Assembly: GCA_948567375.1 (NCBI GenBank)
Contig: OX419759.1
Span: forward strand, 42,002,593-42,066,592
Length of the DNA stretch: 64,000 nucleotides
Origin: Lunularia cruciata
Taxonomy: Eukaryota > Streptophyta > Marchantiopsida > Lunulariales > Lunulariaceae
Reading direction: 5' to 3'
The position numbers and the translations under genes are program-made. The notes under the pieces are model-generated. The model saw only the letters and a list, made by a program, of their open reading frames with translations. It searched no databases and was not told the DNA's origin. Positions 43,376 through 55,511 of the stretch are shown in pieces; positions within the stretch are counted from its first letter, which is position 1; every line of letters begins with the position of its first letter.

Positions 43376-43383
43376 TATATAAG
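43376..43383 (+). promoter_or_regulatory. TATA box in the H-like LTR
   Basis: TATATAAG lies 65 bp before the AATAAA at 43,441, the spacing expected for the U3/R part of an LTR. Confidence 0.5.
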
Positions 43384-43440
43384 GCTAAGTGCCAGTGGCA
43401 CTTGTGTTTGTTTTTTTGCATAATGTAGACCTTGATTGCC

Positions 43441-43446
43441 AATAAA
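43441..43446 (+). terminator. Poly(A) signal in the H-like LTR
   Basis: AATAAA lies 65 bp after the TATA box and is followed by a GT-rich stretch (TTTGTGTTGTATGTTGTT near 43,479). Confidence 0.45.
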
Positions 43447-43595
43447 GTGTGATCCTACTTCTTTGCAGGTTCTATGTCCTTTGTGTTGTATGTTGTTCAA
43501 TGTCTAGGCAAGAGTAGAGGTAAGGAATTGCACAATAGGTAAAATACCCATTTTAAGTTATATTAAGGAAACCTGTCACATAATGAGCTGATATT

Positions 43596-45158
43596 TTATT
43601 CATACTACAGGAAATATAATACGGTAAGGCCGCATCATCCTCCATTTCTAGATGCTAATAAGGAAGAGCTCAACTATGAGCAATATCAAGATCTGGAGGG
43701 ATTGGAAAATCCCAAGCATCCTCCTTAGGTGCCATTTTGGTCAATTACATCAGAAACTGAGTATGTAGAGGAGGACAAAGGTCCTTGTTGGTTTTCTGGA
43801 CCGCGAAGGTCACCTTGAAGCACATTTGAGCTGAAGTTATCAAAGTTGTACGAGTGTATCATGCTCACCCTTCATGCCTTTTCAAGCGTGCGGGCAGATG
43901 ATTCATGTTTACTTCATTCTCTCTACTTTAGCCAACAATGACTCCTTTAATAATGAGAATGAATCTGGTGGACAGTATGGTTCTATTGACAGCAGTGGGG
44001 AAAGATGTCGTGTAATGGAGAAAGGGTGTATAGGACCCCTGAAGAAGCAACATAGGGCCTGTTTTTGTTGGGAACTGGGACTATGTCATATTGCAAGATG
44101 CTAGCACAGGCCAGATCGTGACCAGTTTGATGGTATTTTGAGATAGATACGACTTGATGAGCACATGGATATCATATATTATGTAGAACCAGAAACCTTT
44201 TGGTAAACATAAGATCTACTTTGAAATCTGTTCAGACTGTATTTAATTTGGTCATGGTGAGAGAAAATTAACAAAAGACATTGACAGTCTAAACATTAAG
44301 TATTACTAGTTTAATTTAATTGATAGATGAAGGAGGTGAAGGGACACAGGTCAATTTAGTGAAGAGTTGCAATTCTTGAGAGGTAAAAATTGGCAACTAG
44401 GCTTGACTCTTCACATTATAGTTGGATTAGATGTGGTAGCAGAGCTCAAAAGGAATCAAGTGGCATTTAAACATCGAAGTAAATTTACATAGCCAATGGA
44501 GGGAGGAAGGCAGATGCAATTGTGAGGCTGTATTCACTATATTTTTCATTTTAGAAAGTCCATGAAGAGACACTTTACACTCTTTGCCTTACTAGGTCAA
44601 CCTATTATACAATATTTTGATGAGATCTGAGAAAGATGGGTCATATAAATGTTTGGAGATTGTGAACTTGTAGTTTGAAATTCCTTGAAGCTATTCTTGT
44701 GGACTCTTGAAAGTTGATGTACATATGTAATTTTACAGTCTGACTTGGGAACATTATTAAATTGGGAGAATTTAGTACACCCTTTCATTCAAAAGGATCA
44801 ACTGATGAAACTGACTTGAGAATAATACTCCATTAGGAGTGCTCAGTACACCTTCTCATTTGAAAGTAATTAAGTGATGAAACTGTAGGACACTTTGCAT
44901 GTGACAAAATTCAAGTCAGAGTGGGTTATTTGGAAAGGATAGTGCAGCCTACAAGTTGATGACCAGTTTGATTATGAGAATTGCAAACATCTATGAGAAA
45001 TTCAAGAGAGATTAAAGACAAACCAAAACAATAATGAATTGAGGTTTGGTGACAACAATGTGTTTTGCTTCATTTTAGGCATTGCTAAATAATATCCTTG
45101 TGAGAAAAAACTATTCTTATTTACTATACTATAAGTAGGTTAAAACTAAGCTATCACA
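43596..45158 (+). other. Unassigned sequence ending in a decayed LTR terminus
   Basis: No convincing coding domain was recognised. The last 60 bases (AACTATTCTTATTTACTATA ... CTATCACA at 45,158) align loosely with the right end of family C (AACAAACTTTATTTACTTGA ... GTTGTCACA) and are followed by a primer site. The interval may therefore include a very old C-type LTR, but its left limit cannot be drawn. Confidence 0.35.
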
Positions 45159-45165
45159 TGCTTTT

Positions 45166-45183
45166 TGGTGTTGTTGCCAAGGA
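45166..45183 (+). other. Primer-binding site (tRNA-Asp type) after a decayed LTR end
   Basis: TGGTGTTGTTGCCAAGGA follows the LTR-like end at 45,158. It differs from TGGCGCCGTTGCCGGGGA by transition-type changes only. The internal region behind it appears replaced by chromovirus D, which is in the opposite orientation. Confidence 0.6.
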
Positions 45184-45249
45184 TACACCCCTCAGAGTGC
45201 CCAAGAGTGAAGTTGTGTGAGGCAATTCATGTTGTCCAAGGAGATAGTA

Positions 45250-45927
45250 GCTATTAGACACCCCATGAGTTAAGAGCAATAAGGAGAAATCATAGATGTA
45301 CTATTAAAAAGTTACAAGGATAGGAGAAACCCCAAGAGAAACAAAAGAAAAGAAACAAAAGGTTTAAATTCTCAATTCTCTAACACCCCAAAGCAGCACC
45401 TTGTCTTTATTATATAGAAAAGAGGATCCACTCAAAAGGAGATACTCTTAGAGCAATACATGGATTGGTGACATGTTAACAAGCTTCACCCTTAGTTAGC
45501 TGCATGGATTGGTGACATGTTAATCCTTGTACTATTTGGTTGGTCAAACCAATTTAACCAAATGGTATCTTTGGAGGATCTTCTTATTGAAGCTCAAAAT
45601 AACATGGATGAGGTACTATTGGAAAGCTCTTGACAAGATAAACAAGGAGAGAGGAGAAGGCAATGCCTTTTTTCCCCAAAGAGTAGATTCACCTTAGATT
45701 TCTCCTAAGGCTAAATTCAAGATATAATTTGAGGCTTATTTCATTTCAAGGCCTCCAAAATAGGCTTTGAGGTTTTAAGGGTGTTTTTAGCCTTTGCTTT
45801 ATGAATGGATATACTCTTTTTGTGACATCTCTATCTAATATTCTAAGACCATTATATATAACATCCCTTAAGGTATTACCAAGCCAATTTCCACCTCTAG
45901 ATAATTTCTTTAGTTAATGGTATTACA
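45250..45927 (-). repeat. Chromovirus D 3' LTR (low-side end approximate)
   Basis: Minus strand starts TGTAATACCATTAACTAAAG at 45,927, directly after a polypurine tract and the chromodomain stop. It includes a TATA-like TCTATATAATAAAG (plus coordinates near 45,407-45,420). The far end near 45,250 is a guess because no second copy is in the window. Confidence 0.5.
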
Positions 45928-45945
45928 AACTTCCCTTCTTTTAAG
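45928..45945 (-). other. Polypurine tract of chromovirus D
   Basis: Minus strand CTTAAAAGAAGGGAAGTT abuts the LTR start at 45,927, as required for plus-strand priming. Confidence 0.6.
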
Positions 45946-45967
45946 ATGCAATGTCCTTGTTGCAAAC

Positions 45968-46750
45968 CTATTGCTTAAAAGATTGCAATAACACTAGTGC
46001 ATTGGTCAAGTTAGTTATGGGCTCCCATGTTGCCTCACAAAATGGGTACCCTTTCCAATATACAAGATATTTCACATGCAGATGGCATGTACCACGGGTG
46101 TGTTCTTGGAGATTGATATGACTTCATATTCCCTTGTGCCATCAATGTGTGTTGGACAAGTATAGCTTCTTGGGAGGCAGTTAGGGTGCATATTTGCAAA
46201 TCAAGTAAACATGGAGCATAAGATGAATCTTCATGTGTGAAGTAGCTTGAGGTGATAAGCCATTGTGCCTATTTGATGGATGATGGGAAAAGGACCAATA
46301 AAACAAGGTCTGAGCTTACAAGGGCCAACTAGCATGAGGTTAGTTGTGGAAAACCACACTTGATCCCCAATGATGAACTCCATGTGGCTATGATATGCAT
46401 CTATAAATTATTTTTATCAATTTTTGAGCTATCTACAACTAATGCTTGGCATTCTCCACACCTTTTTGGATTCTAGAAACAAAAATGTTGAGAACATCAA
46501 CTTTTGTAACCACTAGGTGGATCTTTACTGAGCTTGAAGGTGTGAAAGGGTGTTCTCCATACATGAGGAATAATGGTGTGATCTTTATAGATGCATTCAC
46601 TAAATTGTTGTAGGCTAATTCTACCAATGGAAGTAAGGTGTCCCAACTTTCTTGCTCCTCTAAGGTGAAGCCCTGGAGCATGTCCTTGATAGTGCAATTG
46701 GCCTGCTCTATTTGTCCATTGATTTGTGGATGGTATGTCATGGACATAGC
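45968..46750 (-). pseudogene. Chromovirus D integrase C-terminus and chromodomain
   Basis: 46,747-46,439 is open for 102 codons: MSMTYHPQINGQIEQANCTI covers the integrase catalytic Glu region, then WDTLLPLVELAYNNLVNASI. Further down, with stops, come GDQVWFSTTNL and a chromodomain: near 46,060-45,980 the frame reads YWKGYPF-like then CEATWEPITNLTNALVLLQS, the classic YxVKWKGY...TWEP fold. The chromodomain marks it as a chromovirus that would target histone-marked chromatin. Confidence 0.82.
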
Positions 46751-47339
46751 AAGTTAAAGACTAAAATAGAGTTAAAACTTGAGGTGGTCTTGAGTAATTC
46801 ACAAACCAGATCCATGTTGTCCTACTCCTAACATTATGTAGGATTAAGGAGGAGTTGAAGGAGGCTTGTAGGAGCTTGATTAGAGGTTTTATTTTGTTGA
46901 TAGAGCAAGCAGCTTCAAATATACTCCATCACATTGTTGCTCACTTTGGGCCAATCGTAATAGCATTTGATTGCGTCTAACATCTTTCCACTACAACATG
47001 ATCTACAAGGGCTTAATCATGACATTCCACAAGGATTGTGGTTCTTAGATCTAGAGCATCCAAGATCCATAACTTGCCATCATGAAAGGTGCGTCCTTTG
47101 GTATTGGTTACGCCTTTGAATTATTGATCTTCTATAATTTGTGGGTCAATCTTCAAAGCCATAAGAATCATTAGTAAGAAATTTGGGTGCATTTTGACCT
47201 TTACAACCAAATTATTCTCCATAAGCATTTGAGTATATTCATCTACAAGTTTCTTCTTACCTTCCACATATATGATCATCATGTAGAACCATTGTCTACA
47301 CTCTACCAAACAAATCTATTGATGAGACAAATCTTTCTA

Positions 47340-48460
47340 TATTTTAAGGTAGACTAATGGTTTTTAGTCTGTCTTCCCTATAAATGCCTTCTCACCAAGA
47401 TAGTGCTTCTAATGCTTGGTTGCAAGGACAATAGCCAACTCTTCTTGTTTGGTGGTGTGATAATTGCACTTAGTTGGTAATAACTTTTGAGAGAAATGTG
47501 CGACTAGATATTATCCATGACTCCATTCTTGTTATATGACTACTCCTATTGCAATGCCTGATGCATCTATAGTTAGCTTGATTGGATGTGTTGAGTCATA
47601 CCGTTTCAAGATCAGTACATGTAATAATGCATCTTTCAATTCTTAAAAGGCCAATTCCTATGAAGTTTGCCAAATCCAATTCTCTCTCTTGACAAGTAGG
47701 GGTTGTGTGACCTTGGAAAAGTCCTTGAAAAATTGACAATAAAACCCAATCAATCTCAAGAAACTCTTAAGTTGAGTCTGATCTTTTAGATCACCCCATT
47801 TCTAAATGATACTTATTTTATTTGTTAAAACTTGGTTACCTTCTTCACTGACTCTATTCCCCAAATAATCTATTTCAAAATTGCCAAACTCACACTTTGA
47901 GGCTCTGGCTTACAACTAGTTCTATTGTAGAATCTGGACGGCTTCCCATAGATGGTGCTTCTGCTCCTTCGTTGTCATACTATAGTCTAAGATGTCATCA
48001 AGGATAATGATAATAAACTTATCCAAGTAAAGAAAAAATATACCATTTATCATACGCATGAAAGTGGCGGGTGCACTTTCATGCCAAATGGAATCATCAG
48101 GTACTCAAAGTGACCATACTTTGTTTGAAAGGCAATTTTGTATATATCTTTCTCCATTATCCTTAGATCAAGTTTGGTGAAGCGTTTTGCCCCATTGAGT
48201 TGATCAAATAGGTCATCTATGTGAGGTAATAGATATTTTCTTCACTATTTGTTGATTTAGGCCTTGATAGTCAATGCAAATTTGCATCATACCATCCTTA
48301 TTCACAAACAAGACAATAGCACCATATGGTGATATGCTAGCTTGGATAAACCTTTTACTATAGCATATCCTCAATTTGAGCTTTGCACTCCTTCATCTCA
48401 TGAGATGATAATCAATATAGGACCTTACAAGGAGGTATCTTCCCAATAAGTATCTAGATT
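47340..48460 (-). pseudogene. Chromovirus D RT and RNase H
   Basis: RT (about 48,330-47,900): [20 protein letters not shown], a frame break, then [20 protein letters not shown] and IIIILDDILDYS, the YxDD box as I-L-D-D. RNase H (about 47,640-47,400): LTIDASGIAIGVVI (catalytic Asp), HFSQKLLPTKCNYHTTKQEE and LAIVLATKH. Several stops and shifts. The zinc-finger part of integrase between 46,750 and 47,340 is poorly recognisable. Confidence 0.82.
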
Positions 48461-48699
48461 TTATGATTTAATTTCTTTTTTGGTGGTAATATTGAGAGTT
48501 AATCATCAAGAAAGACATCTGAAACTCATTGACTACATCTTTCAAATCCTCAAGAATTTTTCTATCAAGTTGTGCACTATGGACTTCTCTTATTAGACCC
48601 ATAAAACATCTATCTATAGTTGTTGTCCCTATCATATAGAGAGGCAATTATTTCCTTTGTGATCTTTCTCATCTCCAGATATCTTCCATTGACTAGTTC

Positions 48700-50316
48700 T
48701 CACTGTTTTCTTTCTCCAATCTACCATGGGGTTGTAGTGTTACATCTACAACATGCCTAAGATCACATTGTAACAAGTGAATTGTATCACTTGCAATCAA
48801 TTTTTCCTCAATATTCTCCTAAAGGGAGTGTTACCTTTTTAGATAACAACTAAATCCTCTCTATCTGACCATTAGGTAACTCTAATTTTTCATTTTCATC
48901 CTTCTCTAGTTTCATCCAACCTTATTGTAATAGAGCGAGACAAGAAATTCTCTATTGCTCTAAGGTGTATCAATACTCTCACTTGATTGCCTTCTAGGAC
49001 TCCATTTACAACTATCAATTGTGCATTTGTCTTCCTCAACCTTTGTGCACTCATCCTCTTCTTCCTTCTAATTTTACTCCTCTTTATTGAGCCACTAAGG
49101 CTATGTGGTACATTTATTGGTGATCTTTTTTTCTAATGTGATTTGTCTCTCCAAGTTGTTCAAAGATCACTTGTATAGAAACCAAGGACCTCTTGGAAAG
49201 TGGGCATGACAATTGTTAGCTACGTGCACAATCAGCCATAATTTTAAAAACATTGTTGTTCTACTTGAGTCCCCTCCCCTCATGCAACTCCATCTCTCTT
49301 TTATTTGACTTGTCCTTATTCTCCTCGGAGTAATTGTGCTCCTCGGTCTCAAAAACAAATGTTGCCCAAGGGACTAGTATACCAAAGTAAGGTGTTTTAG
49401 CCTAATAGTGTTGTGTCTTGACCACCTCTGAGCACTCTTGCTATTCTCTAAGTACAAGCAATTGACTTTAAAAATAATGTGAGGATTTTATACCATTACC
49501 TCTTGGTGAATTTGCTCTATTAACCTCCATTTGAAATTGTCAAGAGCTTTGCTAAGCTTATATTGGTTATTGCAACCTAAAAATCAAGGATTATCTCTAC
49601 ATATTTTTGTATGCTATTCTTCTACTTCAATCCCTACAGTCAAGTTTAAGCTATGTGCACAAAATCTATGGATTGGAAATTTCTTCAATAGCCCTTCTTG
49701 TATCACCATCCAAGTGATCTTTCTTCCTTTCACCAACATTGATTGTTCCCAAGTATCATACAATATGAGGGTTTTATATGTCAAATACCCACATGCAAAC
49801 GAACTTGTTGAATGATCGGTGATCTTAGTTGTGAATAATTGAAACTATTGATTCATTCTTGAAATCTAGCTTTCTATTACACCTATTCTTAAAATCTAGT
49901 TTTCCACTACTTGATGTTGCATGTCTTCTTCATCCATAGTAACAATATTGCTTCATTGTTGATCGGGGTTGGTGTTATTAGCATGAGTGACTCTCCAAGT
50001 ACTTCAATTGCTATTATTAGGTTTTGGGATGATTCCCCTTCTTGCATTACATGATCATACTTGAAGGTAAAAACTTGACTTTGTAATGCCTCTATTGTCA
50101 TCTTGATCTCTCAAAACTCATTCAACATCCCCTTCATTCCTTGCATGAGATTCTAGAATTGCAACTCCATGTTTTGCACGCATGGCATTTGCTCAATCAA
50201 TTCTCCCTACTTCAATAGAAGGTTAATATGATCTCTTGGGAGGAGGCACATATGATTGAGACTACCATTGGGACCTCAAAGGCTGGTTGATAATGTTCCT
50301 TACCAAAATTATAGAC
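48700..50316 (-). pseudogene. Chromovirus D gag and protease remnant
   Basis: Near 49,060-48,900 the minus strand reads QLIVVNGVLEGNQVRVLIHL then RAIENFLS, a degraded retropepsin (usual LIDSGATHNFVS; Asp to His here). Upstream, 50,100-49,910 holds a 64-codon open piece (MTIEALQSQVFTFKYDHVMQ) and other gag-like fragments without a clear zinc knuckle. The 5' end is cut by C5 at 50,317. Confidence 0.55.
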
Positions 50317-53300
50317 TATGCTATCCATTTTTTTGTTTTTGTTTATTTTTAGAGAAGAAGTGAAATGTTGAAGCCAAATTAAAGCCAGACGGAGAAAAGA
50401 AGATCAAATTCATGTGCTTGGATCCAACCCAAGGAAGTCAACTTCATGTCAAAGGATGAAAGACTCGGACCAAACTTGGAGGGCGGTAGACCCAGAGTAA
50501 AGCTACTTTGCATCAAAGAGATCAACCCAATCCAAAGACACCTTAACTCTTTAACTTAGGCTGTACCAACCAAGAAGGTACATTCAGCAAGAATAGTTAC
50601 TTCATGTTAGGATAAATTTGAGAGTGACTCAAATAAGTCATGCAAAATGTGTGAGTTACAATTGAGGCTTGTCTAAAGAATGACTATGAATGAAAAAAGT
50701 GAAAAATTGAAGCAATGCTTAAGTTCTATCCTATTCCTTTGAAGAGTTGTTCTAAAGGGGTTAGAATCACAAGCCAAGTCATGGGGTTAATTTGTGTGAG
50801 ACCAATAGTTACAAAGCAACCAATGCCAATAAAGGGCAGCAGACAGATTCAGGCACTTGCAATGCAAACCCTACAATTTGGAGACTAGATATGGTTGCTA
50901 GGACCAAAATGTCTTGAGTTGGCTTTGGATCACATTTTTGGCATAGAATTGGAACTAGAGTTTTCCAAGTTTCATGGCAGAGATATCTACCAATAATGGT
51001 ATAAATAGTCCCAAAGTGGAGGGGAAGAGAGGGAATCTTACTAGGTGGACTGAGTTGGATTGGAGACTTGTGTTGGGGAGAGAGGCAAGAGATGTGACAT
51101 GAATTGCCTTGGAAGTGGGATCCTATAGAGGAGATTGAAGAGTTGAAGAATACCTTTAGTGCACCTTGCTTGAAGAATGGTTACAAGGTAGACACTTACA
51201 AAGACCCGATGAGGCAAAGTATTGATTGGGCCCTAATGGCTACAATAAAGCTAGAGCCAACCACCTATGTTACAAAGCATCATGCAGTTCTCTTTCATCT
51301 TATGTTTGCAAGTGAGAAGGTGAATTGGGCAAAGTGTTTCTATCACAGAACAAGGCAGATGATTGGGAATTAGCAAATAAATATGCTACTCCTTTTATGT
51401 ATCATTTGTAGCACATCTCTATTTGAGTTTGAAACTACTAAACTCAAAGGAATAGAAGAAGATGGTGCTGCACTTTCATTTGGATCTTTGTCAAGATGCA
51501 AATGAAGACAAGAGACATTACATGGTAGAGATTAGAGAAGGAGGTGATTGCTTCTCCAAAACTAGACATGAGAAGATAGTGTTAGTCTCCATACCAAAGT
51601 CTAGGAAGAAAAGTCAACCCAAGGATATGGTGTTCTATGTGTAGAGGAGGATATCTCAAAGACTCAACCTAAGGCACAAGATGGAGGTGGTCAATTTGTC
51701 ATCAAGAGCGGAGTTTGAAGTAGAAGAAAAATCCAACTATTGACCCGAGGTGAAGTGGAAGCGGAAGTACTTTGGGATGATGCGGTAATTTATAAACAAA
51801 TTTTGAAGGATTTGCAAGAAAATTTTGAGAAGCATGGAGGTGTTTTGGAACGTCAAAAGGAAGGAATTGAAGGAGAAAAAGGCAACATTCCTAAAGGAAG
51901 AATTTGATGATGTTCAACTTGAAGCTATGCATTCCAAGACTAGAGCATTGTTAAGTAATAAGTGGGAAAGGAGTTGAGATTAGTACAGTGGAAAAGGATT
52001 GGGCTTGGCAACATGAACTGGAAAGCAAAGGATGTGAAGGATTCAGCAAGTGCTCGTAAGCTCAAGTGGCACATCAGGCTGAAGAGAAGAAGGAGTTGGA
52101 GGCAAAGCATGATGAGGAGTTAAGGATCCTTGGAGAGAAGATGAGAGAGGAGATGACTCGTGATGAGCCAATCTCATAAAAGAAGTTGAAATCAATGGAG
52201 GAGATTGTTAGTGGAATGAAGGTGATATTCAATATTGAAGCCAAAGTACGGTTGGAGGAGTCTCAACTACATGTGTTGAAGTTGTTGGTGCAAGAGACTC
52301 AAAAGCATAAGGCGAAGGACATCAACACGAATAATCTGTTAGTTTGTTGTAGAGATAGAGTAGATTGGAAAATAATTGAAGTAGGAGACAATGTTTGTCT
52401 TAGATTAGATTAAGTTAAAACAAAAGAAGATCAAATTCAAAGTAGTTTGAAGGATAATGTAGAAACCCAATGCAAAGAAGTTGAAATAGGAGTGTAGGTG
52501 ACTTTGGGTGAATTACTGAGTTAGCTAAAGAAGTTAGGATAGAGAAAGAGGAGATAGATAGACCAATGATTACTTCAATTTCAGCTCAGACCAAAGATAT
52601 GACAAAAGAAGATGAACATGTAGAAGTAGTAGATGAACCCAAAGTGCATGAGGCATTTGTAGAAATCTCGGGCGTAGAAGTTGACGTTGAGGTAGTACTT
52701 GGATTGTATTAGAAATAATAATTTGAGATTGGATGTGGTAGGTACAAAGTGGTAAGAAGAAGATTTGGATCTAGAGATTGTTAAGGAATGGTTTAATAGT
52801 TTTTAGTATTATGTTTGAAGTTGAGTAAACCAAAGCATTGACTCTTTATGCTCATCATTTTAGCTTAGTTCCAAATATCGATCATATGTGTGTGTTTGTG
52901 AGTGTGAGGAGAAGTTTGAATTGCAATTGGGTGTGTGTTCTAAGATGTTGGATTTTGTATCTTTGATTTCCAATTGGTATGTTTGATCCTAATTGGATAG
53001 TAATCTATGCAATGCCTTGGAAATCTATGAAGAATTTTAGTGTTGGTATTTGCCATTTGTGAGTGCAGGCATTGGATTGATGCAAAGACATCTTGATTGA
53101 GGAAGTTTCTACCTTCAATGGAGGGGCGGAATGCAATTCCAAGATGAAGTCACTTTGTGGTAAAGTAGTCTTCTTTGAAGCAACTGAATCATCACAATCA
53201 ACATCAACTTGGATAGATTTGAAGAATTGTGATTTATGGGTGATGTTTAATTGTGACGAGACTGCAATTAAGGGCTTGTTACTCTCATCTAGGAGTGGTT

Positions 53301-53426
53301 TCTACCCAAGAGACTAAAGATGCAACCAAGACAAACTAAATTGTTAATTTTACTTTGTATTTGACCATTTTTTACTAGTATCTTTGTGGGAACAAATGCT
53401 TACTCACTAATTATTGGGTTGTCACA
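50317..53426 (+). repeat. Family C giant LTR, long form, copy C5 (a 5' LTR)
   Basis: It begins TATGCTATCCATTTTTTTGT, a decayed TGTGGTACCCACATTTTTTG, and ends ATTGGGTTGTCACA. It is the key copy: right after the end come TGATTT and a tRNA-Asp-type primer site, so the 3.1-kb unit is a genuine 5' LTR. The coding region lies wholly inside it. It interrupts the 5' end of chromovirus D. Confidence 0.8.
51046..52412 (+). pseudogene. LTR-encoded protein with coiled-coil tail, copy C5
   Basis: N-terminal domain: TELDWRLVLGREARDVT, a stop and shift, then CLKNGYKVDTYKDPMRQSID, TTYVTKHHAVLFHLMFASEK and VNWAKCFYHRTRQMIGN. Next LHFHLDLCQDANEDKRHYMV (51,470-51,530), a linker with PKSRKKSQPK, then a coiled-coil-like end at 52,186-52,413 (EAKVRLEESQLHVLKLLVQE, then VGDNVCLRLD). 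Domain order is the same as C1 and C2. Function unknown. Confidence 0.6.
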
Positions 53427-53432
53427 TGATTT

Positions 53433-53450
53433 TGGCACCATTGTTAGGGA
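53433..53450 (+). other. Primer-binding site of the C5 element (tRNA-Asp type)
   Basis: TGGCACCATTGTTAGGGA starts six bases after the C5 LTR end. It matches TGGCGCCGTTGCCGGGGA apart from G-to-A and C-to-T changes, and it proves the LTR nature of family C. Confidence 0.8.
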
Positions 53451-54485
53451 TACCAATATTGAGAGTGGAAAAATACAAAGTTGTTTTTTAAGCTGATTTT
53501 TTGTCAAATATGAATGTTTGCATTGAGAGAACAATAAGAGGAGAGGGCTTGTAGATGAAATTTGCAACACAAGGAAGAATGCTAAAAGAGCTAACTTATT
53601 ATTGAAGAATCAAAGGAAGAGGCATTGGACTTACAACTTCTTTGTGACCTGCAAGAAGCCTTGCAAGAACTCAAATAGAAGAAATGAGAAGTCAGGTGGT
53701 GAGACTACTTTACACCCCGTCATCCCAAAAGAAAGAAAGAAAGATGCAAGTGCGCATACATATTCTTTGAGACACAACTCACCTACTTCTCCCAAAATTA
53801 CTAAGGGAGCCGGTTATTTTAAAGATTTGATTTGTGAAAAAACAACACAAATTGTGATTGACAAAGAGTGCGAAAACATCTTACATACAATCCCTTGAAT
53901 AGTTTATTGGGATCTTGAAGAGCAATTTAATTATATTGATCCTCTTCTTGAAACTTGGGTTGAAGTTAAAGTACATTTGGTTGAAATACCCCTTGACAAA
54001 GACCAAGTGTTTGATTTGGTACATTGGGACCCTTGGCTTGGATCCAAAGCACAATCCCCTTCAAGATTTAGGTCATTCAACCAAGCTTGGTACTTGAGGA
54101 GCCTTTCCATCAAACCTTCAACATGCATCCATCCATATTACAAGAGAAGCTTATTAGAAGTACAAGAGGATTGAATGCGATATTCTATTGAATTTATTGA
54201 GGAGTTTGAGGTGATTTCTTCTACCAACAAGGAACACAACTCCACAGATTGACTGTGAATTTCCCAAGTCTGCTCTAGAAGAAAACTTGGAGTTGGTATA
54301 CCCATGTTACTCAAGAGGAGGTCAAGCCAACTGATTGGATAGATCTTTGAGACAACTTCCTTGAACTATTTTGGGATGTTGCCTGTAATATGAGTGTATT
54401 TTTTGCACTTAATGATCTAGATCATGGCAAGAATGAGAAGTTGAGAGACTAATGAGAGCGGTTCTTGGTAGTGTCAAACCAAGTG
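53451..54485 (+). pseudogene. Leader and gag-like start of the C5 element
   Basis: After the primer site, 53,602-53,898 is open for 98 codons (KNQRKRHWTYNFFVTCKKPC, a basic start, and CEKTTQIVIDKECENILHTI). The frame continues past a stop with WDLEEQFNYIDPLLETWVEV and LVHWDPWLGSKAQSPSRF to about 54,170. No domain is recognised; position suggests gag or an upstream ORF. The rest of the element is lost at the border with C6. Confidence 0.45.
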
Positions 54486-55511
54486 TGTGATAACCTAGCA
54501 AGTTCCACTTTTGTGGTAATCAGTAAGTAATTGCTTGTTCCCATAGAGAAATTGGTCAAAAATGGTCAAGTACAAAGTAAAATGTCACAAAAAGTTCTTC
54601 TTGTTTGCTTTTCTAATCTCTTGGATAGAAACTACACCCAAAAGAGAGTATAAGTGCTCAATTTGCAATCTTGACACAAATTAACAACACCTATAATCAC
54701 AATTCATCAATCTCTTTCCAATTCAATCTTGATTATGATGATTTAATTCTTCCAAACTTCACCATGAAATGACTTCACTTGGAATTGTGTTCCACCTCTC
54801 CACTAAAGGCGCAACTTCACCAATCTAAATTCCTTTGCATCAATCTAGAGTTGCACTAACCAATGCAAAATACTACAAACACTATGATTCTTCACAATTT
54901 CATCAAGGCATTTCCTTGATTGCTATCCATTTAGGATCAAACACACAAAATGGAATTAAAGCTGCAAAATCCAACATCTAACACACCCAAACTTGCGAAT
55001 CTAACTTGTCTAAACTCTCACAAACACACATAGAGGATTGATACTCAAAATTAAGCTAAAATGATGAGCACTAAGTTATACCATTTTGCTTTACTCAACT
55101 TCAAAAATATGAATATTGAACCAAACAATAATATACTATGAATGCCTCCTTTACATATGCAATGCACTTCAATAGTTATCTAACTGCATACCTTTTCAAT
55201 TGCTACTTCGCCAACCTGCAGATCCAAAATGCCATTCCACTCCTTTGTATCTGCCTCTCCAAATCTCAAAATTGTTACTACTCCAATCTGACGTCTACTT
55301 CTACTACAGCTTTGACACTTGATGTAACCTCAGTCACCTCTTTCACTTTGGGTTCTTCTATTTCTTCTATATCTTCTTCTATTTATATCGTATCTTAAGT
55401 TTGAACTAAAATTGAAGTCATCATTGTATAATTTACCTTCTCCTTCTCTCCTCTAGTTCCTTCACTCAACTCAAGTAACTCACCCAAAGACACTTTCACT
55501 CCTAGCTCTAT
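54486..55511 (-). repeat. Family C LTR copy C6, right-hand part
   Basis: Begins on the plus strand with TGTGATAACCTAGCAAGTTC, the inverted terminus, and runs as the minus-sense right half of the LTR. C7 interrupts it at 55,512 and it resumes at 57,427. Confidence 0.75.

Larger units (their letters stand above)
42780..43595 (+). repeat. H-like LTR segment with promoter and poly(A) signals
   Basis: It contains repeats around GAGTGCCCTTGGAGTTATGT and GAGTGCCCTGGGGTTTGTAT (about 43,062-43,195), a TATA box at 43,376 and AATAAA at 43,441. This spacing fits a short R region. Neither LTR end could be fixed; a TGTCA at about 43,597 is a candidate end. Confidence 0.5.
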
